Notes: generated by a model from the sequence alone, not told the origin. A DNA stretch of 64,000 nt from Sphingobacterium sp. B16(2022) (GCF_012030425.1 NZ_JAAUVN010000001.1:2312481-2376480); one strand, 5' to 3'. Positions 26,618 to 35,586 are shown, counted from the first letter of the stretch. Made by a program: numbers and translations.

Positions 26618-29380
26618 CTACTTTGTCGAGATAGGCGCAAACTTAGTTAAGTTGATACCTTCGACAGCAGCTTTGTACTCTTCAACGTTTGGAATTCTAC
26701 CTAAGATAGCAGAAAGCACAACCACTGGAGTAGATGCTAATAAAGATTCTCCTTTTTTACCGTCTCTATCTTCAACAACACGACCTTGGAAAAGACGGGT
26801 TGAAGTAGCCATTACCGTATCACCTTTTGCCGCTTTTTCTTGGTTACCCATACAAAGGTTACAACCTGGACGCTCTAAATACATGATATTTTCGTACTCT
26901 GTACGTGCAGTACTTTTTGGCAAAGCATCACTGAATTCAAAACCCGAATATTTCTGTAAGTATTCCCAATCTCCTTCTGCTTTCAATTCATCAATGATGT
27001 TGTAAGTAGGCGCAGCGACAACTAAAGGTGCATTAAATTTAACAACACCAAGTTGTTTCTCCACATTCTTAAGCATTTGAGAAACGATTTTTAAATCGTC
27101 TTTATGTACCATACAAGAACCTACGAAACCTAAGTCTACTTTTTTGTCACCGCCGTAATAAGAAAGTTCTCTAATTGCGTCATGTGTATAACGTTTTGAA
27201 ACGTCAACATTGTTAACATCAGGATCGGCAATCATCGGCTCATCAATAATATCAAGATCGATCACGACTTCAGCATAATATTTAGCATTTGCATCTGGAG
27301 ATAAAGCTGGTTTTTCACCTGTTCTAATTTCCTCGATACGTTTATTAGCTTTATCGATCAATCCCTGTAATACTTGATTTTTATTCTCCATACCCTTATT
27401 GATCATGATCTGGATACGGCTCTTAGCGATTTCTAAAGACTGAATTAACGTTTCATCTTGGGAGATACAGATCGAAGCTTTTGCTTTCATCTCTGCAGTC
27501 CAGTCTGTAAAAGTAAAGGCCTGATCGGCAAGAAGTGTACCGATATGTACCTCGATAATTCTACCTTGGAACACATTCTCTCCACCAAATTGCTGTAACA
27601 TTTGAGATTGTGTCGCATGAACCACATCACGGAAATCCATGTGCTGTTTCATACTGCCTTTGAAAGTTACTTTAACGGATTCTGGAATCGGCATAGACGC
27701 CTCACCTGTAGCTAATGCTAAGGCAACAGTTCCAGAGTCAGCTCCAAAAGCAACACCTTTAGACATACGTGTATGAGAATCGCCACCAATAATAATCGCC
27801 CACTCATCAATCGTAATATCGTTTAATACCTTGTGAATAACGTCAGTCATGGCATGGTATTCTCCTTTAGGATCACGTGCAGTGATTAATCCGAAGTCGT
27901 TCATAAACTTCATCAACTTAGGAATGTTAGCTTGCGCTTTCTTATCCCATACAGATGCTGTGTGACATCCTGATTGATACGCACCGTCAACTGTAGGAGA
28001 AATAACTTTAGCAGCCATTGCCTCTAACTCTTGAGCGGTCATTAAACCTGTTGTATCTTGAGATCCTACGATATTCACTTTAACACGAACATCAGAACCA
28101 GCATGTAACACTTTTCCTGGAGTTGAACCAACAGCATTTTTATTGAAGATTTTTTCAACAGCCGTTAAGCCCTGATTTTCAATAGAAATTTCTTTTGCAG
28201 GAGCAAAAACAGTCGGAATTGAAATCCCTAAAACTCCTGCAGCAAACGTTTGGATCTTTTTACCAAATACAATTGCATATGAGCCACCTGCTCTTATAAA
28301 CTCTCTTTTTTGAGGAGTAAGCGATTTAGAGATGTCGATCAATTCCTGATCTCCATTATATAATTTTTCAGTCTTCGTGTTGATTGTAAGAACAGTTCCT
28401 GTAGCAACAGAATAAACTTCTTCTAAAACAGGTTCATTATTTTCATTACGGACAACTTGACCATTTTCGTCTACTTTTTTCTTCCAGTTCTGAAGATCAA
28501 TTCCAATACCACCGGTAACATCTACCGTTGTCAAAAAGATTGGAGAAATACCATTCGTACCACCAACAATTGGAGCAATATTTACAAATGGGATATAAGG
28601 ACTTGCTTGTTTACCTGTCCATAACGCCACATTGTTTACACCTGACATCCTTGAAGATCCCACTCCCATTGTACCTTTTTCAGCAATCAGCATAACGCTT
28701 GCGTCTGGATATTGTACCTGTAAAGCTTTGATTTCTTGCTGCGCTTCTGGAGTGATCATACATTTTCCATGTAGCTCACGATCAGAACGCGAGTGCGCCT
28801 GGTTACCTGGAGACAGTAAATCCGTAGAGATATCACCTTCACCTGCAATATAAGTTACAACTTTTATTTCTTCTGGTAACTCTGGAAGTTTCGTGAAAAA
28901 TTCAGCTTGGGCATAGCTTTCAAGAATCTCTTTCGCAATTGCATTACCGCTGTTAAATGCTTCTCTTAGACGCTCTGTATCGGCATCATAAAGGAAAACC
29001 TGTGTTTTAAGAACTTCAGCAGCTTGCTTAGCAATAGCTGCATCATTACCTAATGCCAAATCCAGAAGTACTTCAATAGAAGGACCGCCTTTCATATGAG
29101 ATAACAACTCAAATGCGTAAGTAGGTGTAATTTCTGCAACAGTCTCTTGACCAAGAATAATTTCTTTTAAGAACTTTGCTTTTACACCAGCCGCACTAGT
29201 CGTACCAGATAAAGTGTTGTAAATAAATAACTTCAGAGACTCGACTCTATTTTCGTTATTCAAATCTTTAATTTGAGCAATAACTTCACTTAGTAATTCT
29301 GCTCCGTCAATTGGTTTAGGATTTAAACCTTCACCTTTTCGTTCTACAACCTCTTGTACGTAATCGTTGTAAATACTCAT
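26618..29380 (-). CDS. acnB: Aconitate hydratase B / 2-methylisocitrate dehydratase
   Basis: The 920-residue protein is AcnB: an N-terminal HEAT-like domain, then the swivel domain, then the catalytic part with GDSHTRMSKG, FVGSCMVHKDDLKI and RPGCNLCMGNQEKAA for the 4Fe-4S cluster. It catalyses citrate to isocitrate, and in many bacteria also hydrates 2-methyl-cis-aconitate in propionate catabolism; no prp genes are visible here. It is first in a two-aconitase unit. Length and domain order are normal. Confidence 0.95.
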   Translation of the reverse strand: MSIYNDYVQEVVERKGEGLNPKPIDGAELLSEVIAQIKDLNNENRVESLKLFIYNTLSGTTSAAGVKAKFLKEIILGQETVAEITPTYAFELLSHMKGGPSIEVLLDLALGNDAAIAKQAAEVLKTQVFLYDADTERLREAFNSGNAIAKEILESYAQAEFFTKLPELPEEIKVVTYIAGEGDISTDLLSPGNQAHSRSDRELHGKCMITPEAQQEIKALQVQYPDASVMLIAEKGTMGVGSSRMSGVNNVALWTGKQASPYIPFVNIAPIVGGTNGISPIFLTTVDVTGGIGIDLQNWKKKVDENGQVVRNENNEPVLEEVYSVATGTVLTINTKTEKLYNGDQELIDISKSLTPQKREFIRAGGSYAIVFGKKIQTFAAGVLGISIPTVFAPAKEISIENQGLTAVEKIFNKNAVGSTPGKVLHAGSDVRVKVNIVGSQDTTGLMTAQELEAMAAKVISPTVDGAYQSGCHTASVWDKKAQANIPKLMKFMNDFGLITARDPKGEYHAMTDVIHKVLNDITIDEWAIIIGGDSHTRMSKGVAFGADSGTVALALATGEASMPIPESVKVTFKGSMKQHMDFRDVVHATQSQMLQQFGGENVFQGRIIEVHIGTLLADQAFTFTDWTAEMKAKASICISQDETLIQSLEIAKSRIQIMINKGMENKNQVLQGLIDKANKRIEEIRTGEKPALSPDANAKYYAEVVIDLDIIDEPMIADPDVNNVDVSKRYTHDAIRELSYYGGDKKVDLGFVGSCMVHKDDLKIVSQMLKNVEKQLGVVKFNAPLVVAAPTYNIIDELKAEGDWEYLQKYSGFEFSDALPKSTARTEYENIMYLERPGCNLCMGNQEKAAKGDTVMATSTRLFQGRVVEDRDGKKGESLLASTPVVVLSAILGRIPNVEEYKAAVEGINLTKFAPISTK

Positions 29381-29785
29381 AGTATATAAATCTTTTATAT
29401 GTTTAAAGGCAATACAAAAAATATCAAATATTATCTCCTGATACTACCACACGTTTAATAATTAAGCTAAAAAAACATCAGTAATGCACTGCAAGCCGGT
29501 GCTTAAATTTAACTCTACAATTCTTTCATTTTGACGATCTGTTTTCATTTAAAAAAACTTCTCATCTCGTACTACAAAAATACTAAAAATCAACGGTTAA
29601 TACGTACCAATAAGACTTATTGCTTTAATTTGGAAATATTCTAAACAACATTTATTTCAAAATAAAATATCGAAACAACATGCTAAAATACAGACACTTG
29701 ACTATTTAAATTTAAAATATTTAGGGTAAGAAATTAGTAAATTTTGACGCTAAGATTAAATATAATGTGGAAATAACCCACAAAA
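29381..29785. other. AT-rich intergenic region upstream of acnB
   Basis: About 400 bp without a gene or RNA I can support. It lies between the acnB start and the rpe terminator, so it should hold the acnB promoter, but no clean consensus was found on the minus strand by eye. Confidence 0.4.
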
Positions 29786-29813
29786 AAAGGGAAATCATAT
29801 CCGATCTCCCTTT
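29780..29813 (-). terminator. Terminator of rpe
   Basis: On the minus strand AAAGGGA (29813-29807) pairs with TCCCTTT (29792-29786), followed by a run of T residues. It sits about 20 bp after the rpe stop. Confidence 0.75.
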
Positions 29814-29834
29814 ATAGCCAATATATTAGTTTAA

Positions 29835-30515
29835 CTAAATATTTTTCAATTGAATATCAACAGCTTTCAAATCAGCGATCGACTGTGTTGGATTTGCTGC
29901 TGCAAACACAGAACTTCCCGCTACCAACACATCTGCGCCAGCTTGTAAAAGTGCGCCTGCATTACCTACTCCGACACCTCCATCGATTTCAATCAATAAT
30001 CCATCATTCACACCTGTTGCCATAGCGCGCAATTGTTTTACTTTACTGTAGGTGTTTTGAATAAATTTCTGCCCGCCAAAACCTGGATTTACAGACATTA
30101 AACACACTAAATCTAAATCTGCAATCACATCTTCCAATAAAGAAACTGGTGTATGCGGATTCAAAGCGACCCCAGCTTTACAACCTAATTCCTTAATCGC
30201 TGCTAACGTACGATGTAAATGTGTACAAGCCTCATAATGCACGGTAATAACAGCAGCTCCAGAATCTTTACATAACTGTAAATAACGATCAGGATCTACA
30301 ATCATTAAATGTACATCTAAAGGTTTTGTAGCATGTTTAGCGATTGCCTGCATTACTGGAAAACCAAAAGAAATATTTGGCACAAACACGCCATCCATAA
30401 TATCAATATGAAACCAATCGGCTTCACTATTGTTTACCATTATAATATCATCGTACAATTTAGCGAAATCCGCTGCCAAAACTGAAGGTGCAATAAGATG
30501 CTTTTTACTTGACAT
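29835..30515 (-). CDS. rpe: Ribulose-phosphate 3-epimerase
   Basis: The ATG at 30515 gives 226 residues beginning SSKKHLIAPSVLAADF, the normal start of the family. The frame is open 32 codons further upstream, but that part is not enzyme-like. Motifs are WFHIDIMDGVFVPNISFG (metal and catalytic Asp), HLMI, VNPGFGGQKFI and IDGGVG for phosphate binding. It interconverts ribulose 5-phosphate and xylulose 5-phosphate in the pentose phosphate pathway. It is a single gene divergent from the 7TM-HD gene. Confidence 0.94.
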   Translation of the reverse strand: MSSKKHLIAPSVLAADFAKLYDDIIMVNNSEADWFHIDIMDGVFVPNISFGFPVMQAIAKHATKPLDVHLMIVDPDRYLQLCKDSGAAVITVHYEACTHLHRTLAAIKELGCKAGVALNPHTPVSLLEDVIADLDLVCLMSVNPGFGGQKFIQNTYSKVKQLRAMATGVNDGLLIEIDGGVGVGNAGALLQAGADVLVAGSSVFAAANPTQSIADLKAVDIQLKNI

Positions 30516-30685
30516 GAGTCTTTGATTTGTTTTTGCAAAGATAATTAAGTCTTGCGGATAGCCCGAATTTAAATCAAAAAAATTAAACATAACCTGACCT
30601 CGTAATGACAATGAGCTTTATAATAGCGCATTTTTAAGTACATTTGTTTGAGTAATTTTTTATTATCCAACTACAATTCAACCCC

Positions 30686-32800
30686 GTGAGTAGATTAAAA
30701 ATTAAATATAATCGTGAGTCCGACACTAATCTTAACCTTATTCGTAAGATAAGCTTAATATTGGCAACCATCATTCTTATTTGTATCTTCCTTCCAAAGC
30801 AGGCTCGCTTTCGCTATGAATTTCAGAAAGGAAAAGTCTGGGATCACGAAAACTTAATTTCTCCTTATAATTTTGCGATACTCAAAACACAGGAGGAACT
30901 AAATGAAGACAAGAAAAACATTCTTAAAACCATTCAACCTATCTATGACGTTAATTCGACCATCAGTAGGGAACAGATCGATCAATTTGAAACTGATCTA
31001 GCTGAAAAATGGCAAACCAATAAATTAGACACTACTCCTCAAAAAATACAGGATTACCGTGCCGTCGGAAATGCCATATTAACGCATCTCTACGATCGAG
31101 GCATCCTGTCTTTAAATAATCGTTTTCAAAACCGAAATGACGACAAGAGTCCTGCTGCAAAGCAGTATAATTTCACCTTGATACAAGATAAAGTCGCCAC
31201 TCAAAAAAATACGGCAGATTGTTATACAATCGAATCTTCTTATGAATACGCCAATTCAGTCTTAAGCAATTCGTCAAAGATCGTGTACAAGAAATGGCTC
31301 TTAGAGACATTAAAAAACTATATTACCCTAAATTATGTTTACAATGATCAACAGACAGAGCGACTGGAACAAAATGCTTTAGCAAATATCTCCTCTACCC
31401 GAGGAGTTGTACAAAAGGGAGAATTAATTGCTGAAAAGGATAAAATTATCAGTAATGAAACCTATCAGAAACTAGAATCGTTACGCAAGATTTATGAGGA
31501 CGAAGGAAAAATCTCTGGCAATCAGATTTACGTTACACTGGGGCAATTTTTGATTATCTCTCTTGCTTTATGTATTCTGATGGTATTTCTATATCTTTTC
31601 AGAAAAGACATCTATTACAACAATCGCCTGCTATCAATCATTATGATTGTGATCATCGGCATGCTTGCCGTCTTGTCATGGGCCATCAAGATTAAAATTC
31701 CTAATTTATACTACATTCCATTCTGTTCAGTTCCGATCATTATCCGCATCCTATTTGATTCCCGGGTAGCTTTGAATATTCACCTACTCATGGTCCTACT
31801 GGCAGCGTTATTTGTTCCGAACTCGTATGAATTTGTATTTCTGCAATTCATGGCTGGAATCGTGGCGATTTACAGTATCAAAACATTAGTAAAAAGAGAA
31901 CAATTCTTCATCTCGTCAGCCATTATACTCGCGACTTATTTGATTGCTTATTTTGGACTTTTACTCACACGTAACGGATCCTTAAGTACCATTAACGTCA
32001 TGGACGTCATCCCTTTTGTGGTCAGTGTCATGATCACATTAATGGCGTACCCATTAGTATACGCATTTGAAAAACTATTTGGAATCGTATCTGATCTGAC
32101 GTTAATGGAATTGACCAACAGTAATTCAAAGCTTCTGCGGGAACTTTCATTTAAAGCCCCTGGTACTTTCCAGCACTCCTTACAAGTAGCCAATTTAGCT
32201 GAAGCGGCTATCTACCGAATTGGCGGAAATCCTCTCTTAGTACGGGCAGGTGCACTTTACCACGATATTGGTAAAATGACAAATCCACAGTTCTTTATTG
32301 AAAATCAAAAAACAGAAAAGAATCCGCACGATGAATTATCACCTGAACAGAGTGCGCAAATTATTATTTCACACGTTATAAAGGGCGTTGAGATTGCAAA
32401 AAGAAACCAGCTTCCAGATGTTATAATCGATTTCATCAAAACGCATCACGGTACGACAAAAGTCGATTACTTCTATAATTTATTTATAAAGAATAATCCC
32501 GACAAACTAGTTGATGAATCTTTGTACCAATATCCTGGGCCTATTCCCTATTCGAAAGAAACAGCTGTACTAATGATGGCAGATTCTGTAGAAGCAGCAT
32601 CTAGAGCTCTTAAAGAACATACGGAAGATTCTATTAATACGCTTGTCGATAAAATTATTGAGCATAAGCTGAAGCTGAATCAATTTGCAAATAGTAATAT
32701 TACATTAAAGGAAATCACAGAATCTGCAACCATTTTCAAGGCAATGTTGAAGAGCATTTACCATGTTCGGGTCGATTACGATCTCAGCAAGAAAAAATAA
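30686..32800 (+). CDS. 7TM-HD family phosphodiesterase (PgpH-like)
   Basis: This 704-residue protein starts at GTG (GTGAGTAGATTA). One membrane segment near 20-40 is followed by a long extracytoplasmic region (about 45-280, the 7TMR-HDED type), seven membrane segments (about 285-480), and a C-terminal HD domain with FQHSLQVANLAEAA and ALYHDIGKM holding the metal-binding His-Asp pair. PgpH of this architecture hydrolyses cyclic di-AMP, so that is the likely activity. It is a monocistronic gene before the tRNA cluster. Confidence 0.9.
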   Translation: MSRLKIKYNRESDTNLNLIRKISLILATIILICIFLPKQARFRYEFQKGKVWDHENLISPYNFAILKTQEELNEDKKNILKTIQPIYDVNSTISREQIDQFETDLAEKWQTNKLDTTPQKIQDYRAVGNAILTHLYDRGILSLNNRFQNRNDDKSPAAKQYNFTLIQDKVATQKNTADCYTIESSYEYANSVLSNSSKIVYKKWLLETLKNYITLNYVYNDQQTERLEQNALANISSTRGVVQKGELIAEKDKIISNETYQKLESLRKIYEDEGKISGNQIYVTLGQFLIISLALCILMVFLYLFRKDIYYNNRLLSIIMIVIIGMLAVLSWAIKIKIPNLYYIPFCSVPIIIRILFDSRVALNIHLLMVLLAALFVPNSYEFVFLQFMAGIVAIYSIKTLVKREQFFISSAIILATYLIAYFGLLLTRNGSLSTINVMDVIPFVVSVMITLMAYPLVYAFEKLFGIVSDLTLMELTNSNSKLLRELSFKAPGTFQHSLQVANLAEAAIYRIGGNPLLVRAGALYHDIGKMTNPQFFIENQKTEKNPHDELSPEQSAQIIISHVIKGVEIAKRNQLPDVIIDFIKTHHGTTKVDYFYNLFIKNNPDKLVDESLYQYPGPIPYSKETAVLMMADSVEAASRALKEHTEDSINTLVDKIIEHKLKLNQFANSNITLKEITESATIFKAMLKSIYHVRVDYDLSKKK

Positions 32801-32887
32801 GTGAAAATTATTCTGTAAGCAATAAATTGACATACAATCGCTTACTATAACCTTACGTATTTTTTGTATTTTTTTTATAAAATTGAC

Positions 32888-32918
32888 TTTGCAGAATAGA
32901 ATAATTGCCTTATGTTTG
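32888..32918 (+). promoter_or_regulatory. Promoter of the first tRNA-Ser gene
   Basis: TTTG at 32888-32891, a spacer of exactly 19 bp, then TATGTTTG at 32911-32918 is a full match to the Bacteroidota -33/-7 consensus. The tRNA begins 15 bp downstream. The same promoter precedes the second copy. Confidence 0.85.
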
Positions 32919-32932
32919 CAATATCAAAACGA

Positions 32933-33022
32933 GGAAGGGTGCCTGAGTGGCCGAAAGGAACAGTTTGCTAAACTGTCGTACTGGAAACGGTACCGAGGGT
33001 TCGAATCCCTCCCCTTCCGCCA
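32933..33022 (+). tRNA. tRNA-Ser (anticodon GCU), copy 1
   Basis: The acceptor halves GGAAGGG and CCCTTCC pair, the anticodon loop TTTGCTAA carries GCT, a long variable arm (TACTGGAAACGGTA) marks it as class II serine, and GAGGGTTCGAATCCCTC is the T arm. The CCA end is encoded (33020-33022). It reads AGC and AGU codons. It differs from copy 2 by the acceptor pair GGG/CCC against GAG/CTC. Confidence 0.96.
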
Positions 33023-33026
33023 AGAC

Positions 33027-33060
33027 ACAACAAAGCCCGACAATAGTCGGGTTTTGTTGT
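33027..33060 (+). terminator. Terminator after tRNA-Ser copy 1
   Basis: CCCGAC and GTCGGG with flanking ACAACAAA and TTTTGTTGT form a long stem over an AATA loop directly after the tRNA. Confidence 0.88.
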
Positions 33061-33459
33061 TTATGGACTTTTGTAAACGTTAGTTTTAACAAAAAGGATA
33101 TAAACAACAAAAGTAATGAACAAAGTGAATGGCTTTGTTTTGTATTGAAGCCCCCCCCCTTTTTTGGATCATGAAAATAATCCCTCCCCTTCCGCAAAGA
33201 CAAAATAAAAGCCGACTTATAGTCGGCTTTTGTTGTTTATATACGTTTGTAAAAATCGATTTTAAGAAAGTCGATGTACAGTAAAATAATGGGCGAAGAG
33301 GATCGTCAAATTTTATAGGAATAACGATCTCCATTCATGATGAAGTAAATAATCCCTTCATCAAGACAAAATAAAGCCTGCTGATAAGTGCGATTTTTGC
33401 TATTTATCGACTTTCATAAAAAAAAATCAATAAAAGGATAAAAAAGGCGTTTCTAGACT

Positions 33460-33490
33460 TTGCAAAAATAAAATAATTGCCTTATGTTTG
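33460..33490 (+). promoter_or_regulatory. Promoter of the second tRNA-Ser gene
   Basis: TTTG at 33460-33463, a 19-bp spacer, and TATGTTTG at 33483-33490 repeat the promoter of copy 1 almost base for base, so promoter and tRNA were duplicated together. Confidence 0.85.
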
Positions 33491-33504
33491 CATTGTCAAA
33501 ACGA

Positions 33505-33594
33505 GGAAGAGTGCCTGAGTGGCCGAAAGGAACAGTTTGCTAAACTGTCGTACTGGAAACGGTACCGAGGGTTCGAATCCCTCCTCTTCCGCCA
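33505..33594 (+). tRNA. tRNA-Ser (anticodon GCU), copy 2
   Basis: The body is identical to copy 1, with acceptor halves GGAAGAG and CTCTTCC instead of GGAAGGG and CCCTTCC, a compensated change that keeps pairing. GCT anticodon, long variable arm and encoded CCA are present. The tRNA-end copies to the right (33748-33766, 33920-33936) match this copy, so it is the one used as the target by the inserted material. Confidence 0.96.
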
Positions 33595-33600
33595 AGACAA

Positions 33601-33632
33601 AACAAAGCCCGACTATTGGTCGGGTTTTGTTG
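33601..33632 (+). terminator. Terminator after tRNA-Ser copy 2
   Basis: AACAAAGCCCGAC pairs with GTCGGGTTTTGTT over a TATTG loop, immediately behind the tRNA. Confidence 0.87.
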
Positions 33633-33960
33633 TTTATGGACTTTTGTAAACGTAAGTTTTAAAAAAAAGTATATAAACAACAAAAGTGATGAACGGAGTG
33701 AATGGCTTTGTTTGTATTGAATCCCCCCTTTTTGGGATCATGAAAATAATCCCTCCTCTTCCGCCAAGACAAAATAAAGCCCGACTCATAGTAGGGCTTT
33801 GTTGTTTATGGACTTTTGTAAACGTAAGTTTTAAAAAAAAGTATATAAACAATAAAACTAATGAACGGAGTAAATGGCTTTGTTTTGTATTGAAGCCCCC
33901 CTTTTTGGGATCATGAAATAATCCCTCCTCTTCCGCATCCTGATAAAGAAAATATATCAA

Positions 33961-33995
33961 AACCCTATAAATTCAAGGATTTATAGGGTTTTTCT
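33961..33995 (+). terminator. Terminator-like hairpin at the left end of the island
   Basis: AACCCTATAAAT (33961-33972) pairs with ATTTATAGGGTT (33979-33990), followed by TTTCTTTTT. It is the first sequence after the last tRNA-end repeat. Confidence 0.8.
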
Positions 33996-34092
33996 TTTTA
34001 TACACCTATCGTTTTTTTCAATACTTCTCATTTCTAGCGAGACCCTAGCGAGACCCTAAAATTTGGCTAGCTAGGGTCTCGCTTAAATGAAC
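33995..34092. repeat. Left copy of island border repeat with inverted arm-type sites
   Basis: The segment shares its whole length with 42131-42227, including the phrases TATACACCTATCGTTTTTTT and CTAGGGTCTCG. Inside it AGCGAGACCCTA (34036-34047) is followed directly by GCGAGACCCTA (34048-34058), and its exact reverse complement TAGGGTCTCGCT lies at 34072-34083. Direct and inverted short repeats like these resemble recombinase binding sites. Confidence 0.75.
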
Positions 34093-34192
34093 CGCTAGAT
34101 GAATACCGCATAAAGGCATGACCAGATGCTGAACATCTTGACAGTTTATATCCAATAGAATAAATTGAATATTGAAATAAAACACCACCACA

Positions 34193-34324
34193 ATGAGCAA
34201 TCAAGTTACTATCTACATGTATACCCGTGCTGTAAAAGCTAACAAAGCAGGACTACATCCCATTTATGTCCGCATAACCATACAAGGTAAACGAACCGAA
34301 TTCTCGACCAAAGAAAGCAAGTAA
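34193..34324 (+). pseudogene. Truncated tyrosine recombinase (N-terminal arm-binding domain only)
   Basis: A 43-residue frame begins MSNQVTIYMYTRAVKANKAG and includes HPIYVRITIQGKRTEFSTK. This is the start of Bacteroidota phage-type integrases, where the arm-type DNA-binding domain reads like 'K.G.aPIYvRIt..GkRaEfST'. The frame stops after Lys43, so the core-binding and catalytic domains are missing. It sits just inside the left island border, where an integrase gene belongs. At the right end, ATGAGCAATCAA recurs at 42324, suggesting a second, more decayed copy. Confidence 0.75.
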
Positions 34325-34329
34325 AAGAG

Positions 34330-34437
34330 CGTCGCTATATTGATATTGGATTTTAGATATTTCATAAATTTACAGTATATTGATAACTAAAATAAGTTTT
34401 ACAAAACAAAATATGCATTGCGTCAATTTTTGAGTTA
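34330..34437. repeat. 108-bp element, copy 1 (possible attI-like site)
   Basis: The 108 bp match 40148-40255 without gaps and with about eight mismatches by eye. Similarity weakens abruptly after GAGTTA, just where a cassette junction would be cut (G/TTA). A cassette with matching ends follows directly. The element could be a recombination site with a promoter, but no integrase gene is attached. Confidence 0.7.
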
Positions 34438-34468
34438 ATGGCAATTTTAAAACAACGCACCAGCAAAA

Positions 34469-34939
34469 ATGAAAATCATTCCAATAGAAGAAATAAGAAT
34501 AACACTTTTAGTTGAGAATTCTAGTAAACAGAATTTTCCTAAAACTGTCAATTACATATTTGACACGCTCTATTCAGAAATTGTAACTCAAATTAAAACT
34601 ATTGAAATTTCATCTGAATGCATTTTATTCAACAGCGTTGAAGCACATAATATAACTAAAGAATTTTCAGACAAAAGCTATTGGACAGAAAACATAACTT
34701 CAACAGAAATAGAAAATTTTTGGTTATTCGGTCAAAACGGACAAGGAGATTTTTGGCTATTTGACAAGAATAACAAGGTCTTATTTTACGACCATAACCA
34801 CGAAGAATTAAGCCCAATAAATTTTATAAACCTTGGTGTTAATTTTCAGCAATGGTTGCAATTTTCCTTTTTAAACAAACAACTTGATGAAATTTATGAT
34901 ACAATCGGAAAACTAGACAAACAAACAAACAAAAATTGA
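34469..34939 (+). CDS. Hypothetical SUKH-like protein (cassette A, gene 1)
   Basis: This 156-residue acidic cytoplasmic protein has a C-terminal half, FWLFGQNGQGDFWLFDK with DHNHEEL after it, that resembles the core strands of SMI1/KNR4 (SUKH) proteins. Bacterial members are often immunity proteins against toxic nucleases. The N-terminal half (about 1-60) is not recognised. It is the first gene of the array, 35 bp after the cassette junction at 34434, and is followed by a second SUKH-like gene in the same cassette. Function is inferred from fold resemblance only. Confidence 0.6.
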   Translation: MKIIPIEEIRITLLVENSSKQNFPKTVNYIFDTLYSEIVTQIKTIEISSECILFNSVEAHNITKEFSDKSYWTENITSTEIENFWLFGQNGQGDFWLFDKNNKVLFYDHNHEELSPINFINLGVNFQQWLQFSFLNKQLDEIYDTIGKLDKQTNKN

Positions 34940-35007
34940 GTTTTAAAAACAACTTCAATCAATAAACGAACATTTATTAGAAAATTATCCTTTTGAAATA
35001 TAAACAA

Positions 35008-35445
35008 ATGACAAGTGAGTTTAAAAATGCAATAGATAAATATTTTTCATCAGAAGAAACTAAAATTTTTCTGAAAGAGAGAAACGAAGAAAAAGATATT
35101 CAACAAACAGAAAAAGAGTTAAACATAACGTTTGACAATACGTATAAATATATACTTTTAAATTATGGAGATGCTTATGTAGGAATTGATTTGCTTCCTT
35201 GCACAAAAAGAGGTTCAAAAAAAGCAGAACAAACCATTCTTGAAATTACAAAATCATTTAGAAGTAGTTATTTAGAATTTCAGGTTTGTAATGAAATCCA
35301 ATCAAGCTATGTAATTTCTATTGACGGTTCAGGAGACCCAATATTTATTACACCAAATGGAAATGTAAAAATATATTACCACGACAATAACGAAATTGAA
35401 AAACTTGCTGAAAATTTAGAAGAATTAATATTGAATAACATATAA
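35008..35445 (+). CDS. SMI1/KNR4 (SUKH) family protein (cassette A, gene 2)
   Basis: I chose the ATG at 35008 (145 residues); a TTG lies 15 bp upstream in frame. The pattern is SUKH-like: ELNITFDNTYKYILLNYGDA near the N-terminus, then SYVISIDGSGDPIFITPNG, and a C-terminal helix EIEKLAENLEELI. Many SUKH proteins are immunity proteins paired with polymorphic toxins; no toxin gene is beside it. It ends 6 bp before attC-like site 1, as cassette genes usually do. Confidence 0.72.
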   Translation: MTSEFKNAIDKYFSSEETKIFLKERNEEKDIQQTEKELNITFDNTYKYILLNYGDAYVGIDLLPCTKRGSKKAEQTILEITKSFRSSYLEFQVCNEIQSSYVISIDGSGDPIFITPNGNVKIYYHDNNEIEKLAENLEELILNNI

Positions 35446-35450
35446 AAAAC

Positions 35451-35586
35451 TGCCACTAACAAGGGTTTCCGTCAGGCGGGCTGAAGTGCAAAACTCAATA
35501 GTAGTTTTTCAATTTAACTTTAGTAATAATATCGGCTTTTGTGCTTCGATTTCCTGCCCGAACGCAAAGCCCCAAATCGTTGTGCG
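35451..35586 (+). repeat. attC-like site 1
   Basis: It begins TGCCACTAAC followed by AAGGGTTT and ends GCAAAGCCCC, AAATC, GTTGTGCG. The opening decamer is the reverse complement, with one mismatch, of GTTAATGGCA at 34434-34443, the left end of the same cassette. The interior can fold as an imperfect hairpin (CAGGCGGGC against GCCCG). Confidence 0.68.

Larger units (their letters stand above)
33023..33938 (+). repeat. Tandem tRNA-downstream units ending in copies of the tRNA 3' end
   Basis: Downstream of each tRNA a unit of about 172-175 bp recurs: terminator hairpin, the phrase TTGTTTATGGACTTTTGTAA, an ATGAAC/GGAG-rich middle, then a C-run with GGGATCATGAAA, ending in a copy of the tRNA 3' end. 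tRNA-end copies lie at 33179-33195, 33748-33766 and 33920-33936, and a degenerate one near 33350. The distance from the copy-2 tRNA end to the next two copies is 172 bp each. Such copies are expected from repeated integration at a tRNA gene or from local unequal duplication. Confidence 0.85.

Noticed and set aside
33023..33938. CRISPR array
   Set aside because: The repeats are about 172 bp long, nearly contiguous, contain terminators and tRNA ends, and have no spacers of constant size.
32883..33960. Several open frames over the tRNA-Ser genes and the tandem units
   Set aside because: They follow the repeat structure of the tRNA and terminator sequences in several frames; none starts with a plausible signal for translation.
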